Source: Asterionellopsis glacialis (Eukaryota > Bacillariophyta > Plagiogrammaphyceae > Rhaphoneidales > Asterionellopsidaceae). From it: DNA of 10,108 bases. The stretch spans positions 1 to 10,108 of the forward strand of contig WKLE02000037.1 in assembly GCA_014885115.2 (NCBI GenBank). The letters are read 5' to 3'. Position numbers and translations under genes: made by a program. The notes under the pieces were generated by a model. The model did no database searches, had not been told where the DNA came from, and was given only the letters and a program-made list of their open reading frames with translations. This document shows, one piece after another, positions 1 to 7,178 of this stretch (position 1 is its first letter; the number at the start of each line of letters is the position of its first letter).

Positions 1-60
1 GCTGATTATTGACTCAATAGTCTGTCTGACACCCGTTTTCTCAAAATTCCCGGATCCTCC

Positions 61-547
61 TGCACTATACTGACAACAATATTGAAAAGTGATAGAAAAT
101 TGACTGAGTTTTGGTTGAGTGAATAAATTATGAACTATTTTAACTAGTTGCTAAAAATGGTCGACAATCTACCGATTCATCTTCTCGACCCAATTTCAGT
201 ACGGGATCCTACAGTGGATCTATTTAGAGTTTGGTTTCCAAGGGAGTTCAGTTTTACCATGTGAATGGAACTCCCCGAGGCAGCCAATGAGAGTTTGCCG
301 GACCGGCGCGTCACCGCGTTCTGGCGTGATGCATCATGCTTCTGCTGCAAAGTGGATTTCGATACGCTTCACTTGTGACATCAGTGTTTGCATGTACGCA
401 AAACATCATTGCATGTTTTGCATCTGTCTGCTTGATGACATCATCACATCATCTTGTCTGTCCTTGTCCGTGATGTCATCACGTCATGGTATGTCCGTAC
501 TACGGTTGATTGACATATCGCACGAGTCTCACATCTCACCTACTGCA
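61..547 (-). repeat. LTR copy 1 (3' LTR of the 61-2686 element)
   Basis: This 487-bp repeat matches 2224-2686 and 8033-8513 along its length. It begins and ends in TGCA, giving the usual TG...CA ends with a 4-bp terminal inverted repeat. The right boundary at 547 is set by a purine tract directly upstream in element sense. The left boundary at 61 is where similarity to the other two copies stops. Conserved inside it are a hairpin (arms 137-144 and 150-157), a CCAAT box on the plus strand at 284-288, and a CRE-like cluster at 436-486. Compared with copy 2 it keeps many CpG sites that copy 2 has lost, and it retains a 24-bp segment (161-184) that copy 2 lacks. Confidence 0.92.
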
Positions 548-559
548 CTCACCCCCATG
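548..559 (-). other. Polypurine tract of the retrotransposon
   Basis: On the minus strand the bases just before the 3' LTR read CATGGGGGTGAG, followed by the LTR start TGCAGTAGG. A G-rich purine run directly against the LTR is the expected primer site for plus-strand DNA synthesis. It fixes both the LTR boundary and the element's orientation. Confidence 0.8.
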
Positions 560-568
560 TCCAGCAAT

Positions 569-1021
569 CTAGTACTTAGGATGTTTATGCAGCAGAAGGC
601 TGAACATGACTAATGTTGAGTCTGTCAAGTACTGGTCTGTGTTTAAGGTTACGGTATCGTTACAGTGTACTTGACAAACTGTAAATGGTCCATTGTGTGG
701 TTGTTTGTACTTACACGGATTAGACTTATTGTTTGCTAGTAGGGCTTTATCACCTACTTTCCAATCATGCTTGATTCTCTTATCATTTTCATGCTGATTG
801 TTGCTAGCTATTCTAGCTTGTTTCCTACTATGTATGTGTTCCCAGTTCGCTTCATGTTGAACATTAAATATCATCAACACAACTGTGACTGGGCAAGTAT
901 GCTTAGTCTTAGGCCTTTTTCTCGGACTATGCAAGTCTCTGAAAGCATTGCAAGACAGATGATTAGGCATATCATAGTTAAATAATTGGTTTTCTACATT
1001 ATTTGCTATGGGGGTATTATC
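569..1021 (-). pseudogene. Integrase C-terminal remnant (GPY/F region)
   Basis: The frame runs from just after the TGA at 1022-1024 to a TAG at 569-571. About 30 residues after its ATG at 970 comes a stretch typical of the integrase end of Ty3/gypsy Pol. It has a basic segment with RKQARIASNNQHEN, a WKVGDKALL motif, and then HNGPFTVCQVHCNDTVTLN, which fits the GPY/F module. These modules help integrase bind DNA or chromatin. The zinc-binding and catalytic D,D-35-E domains are absent. The last 14 or so residues look out of frame: a +1 reading near 600-612 gives ISHVQPSAA then a stop, closer to the usual end of this family. It is in the same frame as gag, separated only by the TGA. A deletion derivative or a decayed full element are both possible. 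Confidence 0.75.
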
Positions 1022-2152
1022 TCATTCTTCATCACTGTTGATACTTAAGGTATCAAAGTTGAAGTTGTAGCATTGTTCTACATCAGTATATGTATCATCG
1101 GATTTCTTGTTGATATCATTGCGTTTGTGCTTGTTTTTACTTGACAAGTCCTTAGTCAATAAGTTGTTGACTAGAACCGTGATGGCATTCAATTCCTGCT
1201 TATCGTACTTGTTGTAGCGCAGGTGCTTGTACTTGGGCTGTTCTTCCTTTTTGCCATCTTTCTGATGCTGGTTGATATATTTGTCCAAGGCACGGAATTC
1301 ACTGGTATCATGTGAACTGTTCTTGTGGATCTTGCAGTACTTGCGTTTGCCTTTAGGTGCCTTATGGTCTTTACCATCCTACCCATTGGTTGGATTGTTA
1401 GGTTTATCCTTGCTAGCTGGCTTGTCCTTAGTTCTAGGGCCTGGCGGGTCCCCCATGTTGTCCATAACTTCCATACGTTCCAGAAATTCCAGAAATGCTG
1501 GTAGGCCTTTATCCTGAGGGTCAAATCCTTGGCATACCATTTCCTTACTCCAAGTGGCAGGAATTCCAAATTCAAGGATCACGAGTAGTTCTTTGTTGGA
1601 AAGCTTAGAGTTTTCATCTGCTCCAGAGAACTTCTCTAAGTAGCCATTGAGCATGTGAAGAGCAGCTAGGTACTCTTTGGACGTTAGTTCACGTGGCTTC
1701 CTGAGCAACCGGCGCATGTAGCATTTCTGCTTCATGAGTGCCTTAAGCAGGAAAAAATGCTTCTTGAGGTCATCACCAACCAACTTGAAGTGCTCCACTG
1801 TCTCGCTTCCGTGCTGGGTAGCCATAGTGTTGAATACATGCAGACCTTCTCCCCGTAGTAAGGCATGGGCCATTGAGTAGTAAGCGGGCCCAGTCATGAT
1901 ACGCTGACCGCAAATCACTTGGTCCAGATTGTTGAACCAGTCCAGTAGTTCCCTAGGAGATCCATGACTAAAGTACGGAAACTCCATAGTATACTTCTCT
2001 TTGGAGTTTTGATCTCTGGGATTAGATAGCAGGCTAACTTTGGCTTACTGAGATTAAGCTAGTTTCTGCTCTTCTGTACTCTGAATTTGGATCAGGATGG
2101 GAGGTGGCGGGTAGCTTTGACCATCGCCTTGGTTAGGTGTAACAATTTTCAT
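1022..2152 (-). pseudogene. Ty3/gypsy-like Gag, three internal stops
   Basis: Gag is the structural protein that packages retrotransposon RNA into cytoplasmic virus-like particles. The start is placed at the ATG at 2152 because the frame upstream of the later ATG (1987) is also conserved in the copy at 7771-7961, including NPRDQNS and KYTMEF. About 376 codons run to a TGA at 1022-1024. After the N-terminal part come a helical region (residues about 56-240), a lysine- and proline-rich linker, and a zinc-knuckle-like segment YCKIHKNSSHDTSEF near codons 275-290. That segment has the form C-x2-H-x4-H-x4-F: the fourth ligand, normally Cys, is Phe here. A lysine-rich, then acidic, tail follows. Stops are TAA at 2054-2056 and 2045-2047 and TAG at 1379-1381. 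The 7771-7961 copy has sense codons (Lys) at both TAA sites, so these are decay mutations. Confidence 0.8.
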
Positions 2153-2223
2153 GGTTGAGTTGCTTAGAATCAGAATAATATTGGATAGTTACTTACCGCT
2201 TTTCACATCGAGTGTTAACACTA
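2153..2223 (-). promoter_or_regulatory. Leader between 5' LTR and gag
   Basis: This 71-nt leader follows the LTR end and carries two sites shared with the copy at 7962-8032. One is a perfect 12-bp palindrome, AGTGTTAACACT, at 2211-2222, almost touching the LTR. The other is a splice-donor-like GTAAGTAACTATC starting at 2196 and reading leftward. A normal primer-binding site should start TGG near the LTR end, complementary to a tRNA CCA tail. None is visible in the first bases (TAGTGTTAACAC), so the primer is unknown. Confidence 0.5.
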
Positions 2224-2686
2224 TGCACTATGCTGACAACAATATTGAAAAGTGATAGAAAATGGACTGAGTTTTGTTAGAGTGAATAAATTATGAGCTA
2301 TTTTAACTAGTTGTTAAAAATAGTCAACCCAATTTCAGTACGGGATCCTACAGCGGATCTACTGAGAGTTTGGTTTCCAATGGAGTTCAGTTTTACCATG
2401 TGAATGGAACTCCCCAAGGCAGCCAATCAGAGGGTGCCGGACCAGCAAGTCATTGTGTTCTGGCATGATGCATCATGCTTCTGCTGCAAAGTGGATGTTG
2501 ATATGCTTCACTTGTGATATTAGTGTTTGCATGTACGCAGCGTGTCACTGCATGTTTTGCATCTGTCTGCTTGATGACATCATCACGTCATCTTGTCTGT
2601 CCTTGTCCATGACGTCATCACATCACGGTACATCTGTACTATGGTTGATTGACATATCACGCAAGTCTTGCGACTCACCTACTGCA
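2224..2686 (-). repeat. LTR copy 2 (5' LTR of the 61-2686 element)
   Basis: This 463-bp LTR pairs with copy 1. The 24-bp length difference is a single deletion at about 2324-2328, corresponding to 161-184 in copy 1, between two TCGAC repeats (now TCAAC here). It carries the hairpin (2300-2321), CCAAT at 2423-2427, a perfect CRE palindrome TGACGTCA at 2610-2617, a near-CRE TGACATCA at 2575-2582, and a 13-bp inverted repeat CGCAAG-T-CTTGCG at 2660-2672. As the 5' LTR it would hold the promoter driving leftward transcription of gag. It interrupts the end of the transposase reading frame at 2687. Confidence 0.92.
2610..2617. promoter_or_regulatory. Perfect CRE palindrome in LTR copy 2
   Basis: TGACGTCA is the full palindromic cAMP-response element, a bZIP (ATF/CREB type) binding site. 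A near match lies at 2575-2582 and a CACGTCA half-site at 2584-2590. In LTR copy 1 the equivalent site at 471-478 is TGATGTCA, one CpG transition away. Location in a retrotransposon LTR suggests a promoter role; this is inference from the motif. Confidence 0.55.
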
Positions 2687-3896
2687 GAGCCACTGTGGTT
2701 GTCATCATCTACTGCAGTTAAGTCTACAAAGTTTGCATCCGCAAACAGCTTTCCTCTTTTCTCTTCAACTTTTCCATTACCTCCTTCATCATCTACTATG
2801 CATTGGAGCACAACCCTCAGTCTTTTGTGCACATTTTTGAATGCCTGGATGTTGAGCCTGGTATTCCAAGCATCAACACAACTGGCAAGTGCATCGTGTT
2901 GACATCTTTGGCCCTTGTGAGTTTTCTCCACTGGATTCTGTATGGACATCCATACACCCAGGTCCAACATGTTGATTTCAGGGCTTCTTGGAACTTGCCA
3001 AATTATCTCCACCCTAAACTCTTGTAAGTGCCTTGTGTAGTTGTTGATTGCATCACTGGCACCATGCCCCCCTGCATTGTCCATGACTAAGTAGATAGGA
3101 TCATGACAATCAACCCAATGGAACTTCTCTCTAAGATGTCTCCCCACTTCTGGCATCATCACTTCCATGAATGCTGAATCACAGTTACATTCTTTATCAA
3201 CGACTGCCCCCTCTCTATCAAAACATGTATGTCCAGATCTTCCAACTGAATTGCCACTTGTTCTCCATTAGCATTGCAATTGAACCCAAGTTCTCCAAGC
3301 ACTTGATTGTGTTCTAATACCTTTCGTCTTGATGTTGTTCCAGTTACATATGACAGTTCTAGTTGTTCACTAACAAATTCATCCAAATTATAGTTTGTAT
3401 AAATATTTTCCAAGGCTTCTGCCACTGTCATGTTGTCATTAACACATTCAACCCATGCCCCATTCTTAATCTCTTTGTTCACATCAATGTCAACACTAAA
3501 TTTTTTTCGACTTGTTCTTTGTGCAGGTTCCCTGTTAGATACTTGCTTGAGGAATGTACGGCCAACAAAGTTATGTTCAGGGTTTGGACAAGCAACAACA
3601 CCAAGGTACATTACCTTTACATGATAACGTCTGCTGCATATTTTTGGTTTTACATATGTTGGTTCATGCTCCTCATGGTCTCCCTTTGGCAACTTTTTCA
3701 TTCTTCTTCTCTGGGATGTAGTGTAAAACCATTTCTTGTCCAAAAAAGCTACAGGTTGATTAGGATTTTAAATCAAATCAAAATACTTACATGCCCATAC
3801 CTTTTGTTGTTTCATGTGTTCCTCAGTCAACTTTGGCTTTTCAATCAAACTTCTCTCCTTTCCTCCATTTTGTTTGAACCATTTTGTAAGCTGATA
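2687..3896 (-). pseudogene. Tc1/mariner-like (IS630 superfamily) DDE transposase
   Basis: This encodes a cut-and-paste transposase, now broken. In order on the minus strand: a KPKLTEEH segment typical of the stretch just before the catalytic domain; FLDKKWFYTTSQRRR with the first catalytic Asp (around 3738); KVMYLGVVACP; a long insert; CDSAFMEVMMPEVG; LVMDNAGGHG with the second Asp; then IIWQVPRSPEINMLDLGVW with the third acid, Asp, 38 residues later. A C-terminal DDEGGNGKVEEKRGKL follows. About 215 residues separate the first and second Asp, far more than in classical mariner. Damage: TAA at 3768-3770; a frameshift near 3246-3248, after which the +1 frame reads VGRSGHTCFDREG into the DNAGGHG block; and truncation by LTR 2224-2686 at 2687. 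The N-terminal DNA-binding domains are not recognisable beyond 3896. Terminal inverted repeats were not found. Confidence 0.85.
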
Positions 3897-4265
3897 TCAT
3901 GACAATGACAAAGTAGGACAAGTTTCAATTGGTAGATCACTCTTCTTATTCATACTCTCACAAAGTTCTATGAACGTAGCAAGCAACCCAAGCAAACCCT
4001 GTGCATACCTAAAAAGAAAGTGCATATATCCAGGGTGAGCTTTTTCAATTGTTTCTACATTAGACGGATTGGCCAGCAAAAAAGCTCTTGGAGTAGCTTG
4101 AAACAAATCTCCTTCCGGTTGTATGTCTCATGGAGCCCAATTGAGGGGAGCGTCTTAGATGCAATAAGAGTTTGTCTTCTTGTCCACTCCATGAGAGGTG
4201 GACTCTCAATAGCCAATGACCGTCACATTTTCACCATCATTGACTTAAAGAAAAGTCGTCGATAA
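3897..4265 (-). other. Region upstream of transposase; possible eroded N-terminus
   Basis: The transposase frame is closed by a TGA at 3897-3899. Further upstream the same frame is open from 4106, but that 69-residue stretch has no helix-turn-helix I recognise. In another minus-strand frame around 4097-4137 there is NRKEICFKLLQE, which resembles the helix that often begins IS630/Tc1 DNA-binding domains. If real, the N-terminal domain has suffered deletions and frameshifts. I would not call a gene here. Confidence 0.3.
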
Positions 4266-4988
4266 GAAGTCTGTGGAAAGTGGTACTTTTTTACAGAAGC
4301 AGCAAATGAAAAAAGATATGCTTTGACACATATTTTGTATGTGTGTGCTGTTGTCTGAGGCTGGTTGTTGTGACCTTGGGTGAAAAACGTACCAGGTAAA
4401 TGAGGCTCCTACATACATATTCTTTACAGAGAAATCAGTACTTATAATGCCTACCAACACAAAAGGTACAGTAACAAAACTGTAGACCTGGTACATAGTC
4501 CCAAATAGAACAAAAACAGACAATCAACGAACTGAGACAAATGAAGTCTCCTGGTACAACCACATAGAAATCTACACACAATGCTCTTTTTCAATCTCCA
4601 GAGCAACAGCAAAATGACACAGATGAAATTTGACAATGATGACAATAATGTCATGCTCTCCTCACTTCATTACTATTTTATAAGTAACCAAAAAGGTAGC
4701 ATCGGTACCTCCTAATCATGATCAACCAAGGGTTAATTCATCAATACCAAAATGGAACATTCTTTCTTTAGAGAAATTGACAATATGCAGTGGGATTGAA
4801 TATTACTACAGCTTGAATACTGTTCATTGTAACTACAACTGTTTTAATTTACAGTAGTATCTACAGAACAACTTACTAAACACAGGTGAATTTGCAGATG
4901 TTGTAGGTGGAAATATAATACAATAGCAATTATAATAAATATCCCTAGTAGTGTTTTTATTGGATGACAACTTATTGTTTGTTATTTA
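4266..4988. other. No recognisable gene
   Basis: About 720 bases of AT-rich sequence. Short open frames exist on the minus strand (4245-4523 and 4451-4654), but their translations are low-complexity and hydrophobic, with no motif I recognise. I see no repeat shared with the rest of the window, no tRNA-like fold and no clear promoter. Confidence 0.5.
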
Positions 4989-5393
4989 TTATGTATTTGT
5001 AGTGGTACTGGCAGAAACAGTTTCAGCAATGTTCCTGCACTCTTTTATTACCTGATCATGTATACTCTCAATTTTGCCCACTTGCCCTTAGTCGTTGTAT
5101 TCTCTTTTCAATTGCTTTCTCCTCAAGTCTTGCTCAAGTCTTGTGTTCTTCCTTGTCACTTGTTTTGTCACTTTCCTTTTCCATTTTTTTCTTCTTTCCT
5201 CTACTTTAACTTGGACTTCATTACAATTTATTTGTGAATGATCTCTTGCTTTGAACCTTTCTTTCAGGCCAAAATTGCTTGTAAATCCATACCTTATATC
5301 TGAACTACACTCCATGTAGAACACTCTTGAGGAAGGCTGATTGATGCAGGGACAAGCAGACAGACTCCAATGTTTACCATTCACTAATATTTC
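4989..5393 (-). pseudogene. Unidentified basic, coiled-coil-like ORF fragment
   Basis: An open frame runs from 5393 to a TAA at 5088-5090, and the same frame continues to a TAA at 4989-4991, about 134 codons in all. The N-terminal part contains NGKHWSLSACPCINQPSSR with two close cysteines. The middle and end are highly charged (VEERRKKWKRKVTKQVTRK, then LRRKQLKREYND). The post-stop part IESIHDQVIKECRNIAETV reads like an amphipathic helix ending a protein. The internal TAA is one transition from CAA (Gln). No ATG is seen; upstream the frame closes with TAG at 5394-5396, whose AG could instead be a splice acceptor. I do not recognise the family. It may be a host gene's last exon, part of another transposon, or chance. 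Confidence 0.35.
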
Positions 5394-5398
5394 CTAAA

Positions 5399-5588
5399 TC
5401 TTTTACTTCTTACTAAAATGCCGGATCTTCTCTGGATTAAACTAAGCTCACAATTTTCATCACCAAATAAAAGTCTTCTTTTCTTTTGTGTGTTGATTGT
5501 CTGATTGTTATGTTGTGCCACCATTGACACTAGCAGCATAGGGCACAGTAACGTTACTCCCCTTTTCAGAGGATATTAAATTCAAGAC
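5399..5588. other. No recognisable gene; leader side of the second gag
   Basis: This stretch precedes the plus-strand gag start at 5589. If the gag belongs to an LTR element, the leader and LTR end should lie here, but I find no repeat of this sequence elsewhere in the window and no clear TG...CA boundary or tRNA-type primer site. Confidence 0.4.
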
Positions 5589-6542
5589 ATGAAGATTTTC
5601 TACTACTCCACTGAGTTTCAGAAGAAAGCTCAGGAGTTGAGCCAACAGCAGACTCTGCTGAATCCTCCTGCAATCCCTTTTGTGAAAAACAAAGAAGGAG
5701 TGGTCAAAGTCAAAAGGCAACAACAAAGATGCGTACAAGACCATTGAGGTCTGCATCAATCCCTCAGACAAAGGCTTGAATTCTGAGACTATCAAAGAGA
5801 GAGAGAGAGAGAGTAAAACAAATTGAGGATTGATCTGCTGAAAAGTGGATCCAGTGGAGGATTGAGTTTGCTGAGGTAGAGTGGGATTTTCCCCTCACCA
5901 AAGCCTCATCCAAAACTTCCATGGCACTCACCCTTCTGAAGGGCAGAGCAAGGCAGCTGTTTCAAGCAGCCAATGCCAATCACCAGAGCAAAAATGCAAA
6001 CCTCAAGAATCCACTTCAGAAAGATCCTGAAGCTTTCTTTGAAGTGGTGCTTTATGATGTAGGCAAGAATTTTTGTTGTCTAGGCACTCAGCAAGGTGCC
6101 AGAAGAACTATCTTTGCTATCACCTAGCAATTACCAATGACTTCATGTTGTGAGAGTTCATTGTGAGGCTTTACCAGTTGAATGAATATTTCACAATGGC
6201 AAAACAATTCAAAAATTTGATGATGATGAGCTTGTTGATATTTTAGATAGAGCAAAACTACTTAAGTGGCAATCCTCCCTACTCACTAGCAACCTTGATC
6301 CTCATGATCTCTTGTGGGAAGATACCATGTACTACTTCAAGAAACTTGAGGTTAACAACAATATTGATTGTGAACTCTCTAAGTCTGAAAAACTTACAAA
6401 GCTCAAGGAAAATTGCGAGCATGAATGACTGGATTGCAATAACAACAGGAATGATCAAAAGCACCAGCGCACTTGTTGCAAGTGGTGCAGCAACTGCTGT
6501 ATGAACAACCATAACACCTCCAAGTGTACTGTGGACAAGTAA
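5589..6542 (+). pseudogene. Second Ty3/gypsy-like Gag, frameshifted
   Basis: A Gag unrelated in detail to the 61-2686 element. The likely start is ATG 5589 (MKIFYYSTEFQKKAQE), followed by NPPAIPF. The frame then shifts near 5690-5700 to KTIEVCINPSDKG, reads through TGA 5831-5833 into EKWIQWRIEFAEVEWDFPL and KGRARQLFQAA, shifts again near 6075 to KNYLCYHLAITNDF and RLYQLNEYF (with TGA 6151-6153 between), and shifts back near 6205 to DDDELVDILDRAK. TGA 6426-6428 follows. A full zinc knuckle, C-x2-C-x4-H-x4-C (CSNCCMNNHNTSKC), lies at 6486-6527. TAA 6540-6542 interrupts the lysine-rich tail just after it. At least three frameshifts and four stops make it nonfunctional. The block order matches Gag of diatom gypsy-type elements as I remember them. 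Confidence 0.75.
5796..5813. repeat. (AG)9 microsatellite inside gag
   Basis: An 18-nt AG run falls within the second gag frame, where it encodes alternating Glu and Arg. Slippage here is a plausible source of length change in this copy, although 18 nt keeps the frame. Confidence 0.85.
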
Positions 6543-7178
6543 AAAAAGAAAGATTCCAATAAATCCAAGATGTACATACAGGAACAGGTAAATGCAAAGA
6601 TTAGCTTGCTCACACTATCAAAAGAAACTAAGAAAAAGAAACGTAAAGTGCAGTACGAATTGGATTCTTCATCTGATAAGGAACCAAGCTTGTACTTCAC
6701 TCAACATAGTAAACCTAAATGTAAAATTAGTAGTGAAAACATTAGTGATTATTCTATGCCTACTTCCTATACCAACTCAAACCTTATCACAAATACAGAA
6801 CAATCATATAATATGCTGCATAGTCAGCGTACAGCAAAAAAGCAAAAATCTACACATCACACTACTGAAGTAATAGACAAATTAATAAGCTGGGATGGTG
6901 AGCTCGTTCCTATACAGATCCTACTTGACACTGGTACTACAGCGACTATCATCCTAAAGAATTTTGTCAAACAAGGGAAGGCCAGTACATACAAAAACCC
7001 TACACCTACCCAGTGGTCCACCATGGGTGGTAACTCTATCACTCAGTGGAAAGTGCAAATAAAATTCACACTCCTGGAGTTCACGGACAAGAAGACCATA
7101 GTCTGGTTTTGCCAAGTGGATGAAAGAACAAACCAATGTCACATAAACAGAAGTTGCCATTATATTTTAATATTATAA
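6543..7178 (+). pseudogene. Retroviral-type aspartic protease of the second element
   Basis: This is in the same frame as the end of the second gag, so it reads as a Gag-Pro fusion broken by TAA 6540-6542. A lysine-rich linker (KETKKKKRKVQYELDSSSD) leads into a low-complexity Ser/Thr/Asn region, then the protease. LVPIQILLDTGTTATIIL holds the catalytic D-T-G at 6927-6935, followed by a hydrophobic strand. The domain continues with WSTMGGNSITQWKVQIKFTLLEF and IVWFCQVDERTN. The protein would cut the element's polyprotein as a homodimer. Similarity fades after about 7135 and the frame closes at 7176-7178. The second conserved hydrophobic-Gly motif and all of reverse transcriptase are absent, so the element was truncated or disrupted at this point. 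Confidence 0.78.

Larger units (their letters stand above)
61..2686 (-). mobile_element. Internally deleted Ty3/gypsy-like LTR retrotransposon
   Basis: Two direct LTR copies (61-547 and 2224-2686) bracket about 1.7 kb of internal sequence. Read on the minus strand the order is 5' LTR (2224-2686), leader, gag (2152-1022), integrase C-terminus (1021-569), polypurine tract (548-559), 3' LTR (61-547). Protease, reverse transcriptase, RNase H and the integrase catalytic core are missing, so this copy could not move on its own. From codon 1 of gag to the end of the integrase remnant the frame never shifts, but in-frame stops sit at 2054-2056, 2045-2047, 1379-1381 and 1022-1024. I see no matching target-site duplication: the left flank ends CCTCC and the right flank starts GAGCC. 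The superfamily call rests on the GPF motif of the integrase tail and on Gag; with no reverse transcriptase present it cannot be confirmed from this copy. Confidence 0.85.

Noticed and set aside
421..490. Repeated short GATGACATCATC-like motifs, considered as a CRISPR-like or tandem array
   Set aside because: The units are degenerate, have no regular spacer length and recur in the same place in every LTR, so they are promoter motifs.
287..613. Plus-strand ORF of 108 codons
   Set aside because: It lies across the antisense strand of LTR copy 1; the similar frame at 2453-2902 exists only because the LTR is repeated.
1189..1575. Minus-strand ORF of 128 codons in another frame
   Set aside because: It overlaps gag, whose own frame carries the zinc-knuckle and linker motifs; this one is a shadow.
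2213..2223. Extending the LTR to TGTTAACA at 2213 and 8022
   Set aside because: LTR copy 1 lacks these bases at its outer edge, and using 2224 and 8033 gives TGCA ends and equal lengths (487 bp once the 24-bp deletion is counted).
3749..3790. Possible 42-bp intron (GTAAGT...TGTAG) in the transposase on the minus strand
   Set aside because: Reading through gives family-like sequence (KYFDLI, stop, NPNQPVAFLDKKW), and removing it makes the spacing before the first catalytic Asp too short. The TAA is better explained as a point mutation.
3363..3902. Plus-strand ORF of 179 codons
   Set aside because: It is antisense to the transposase and its translation has no recognisable domain.
5508..5795. 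Minus-strand ORF of 95 codons
   Set aside because: It is antisense to the second gag, which has clear block similarity on the plus strand.
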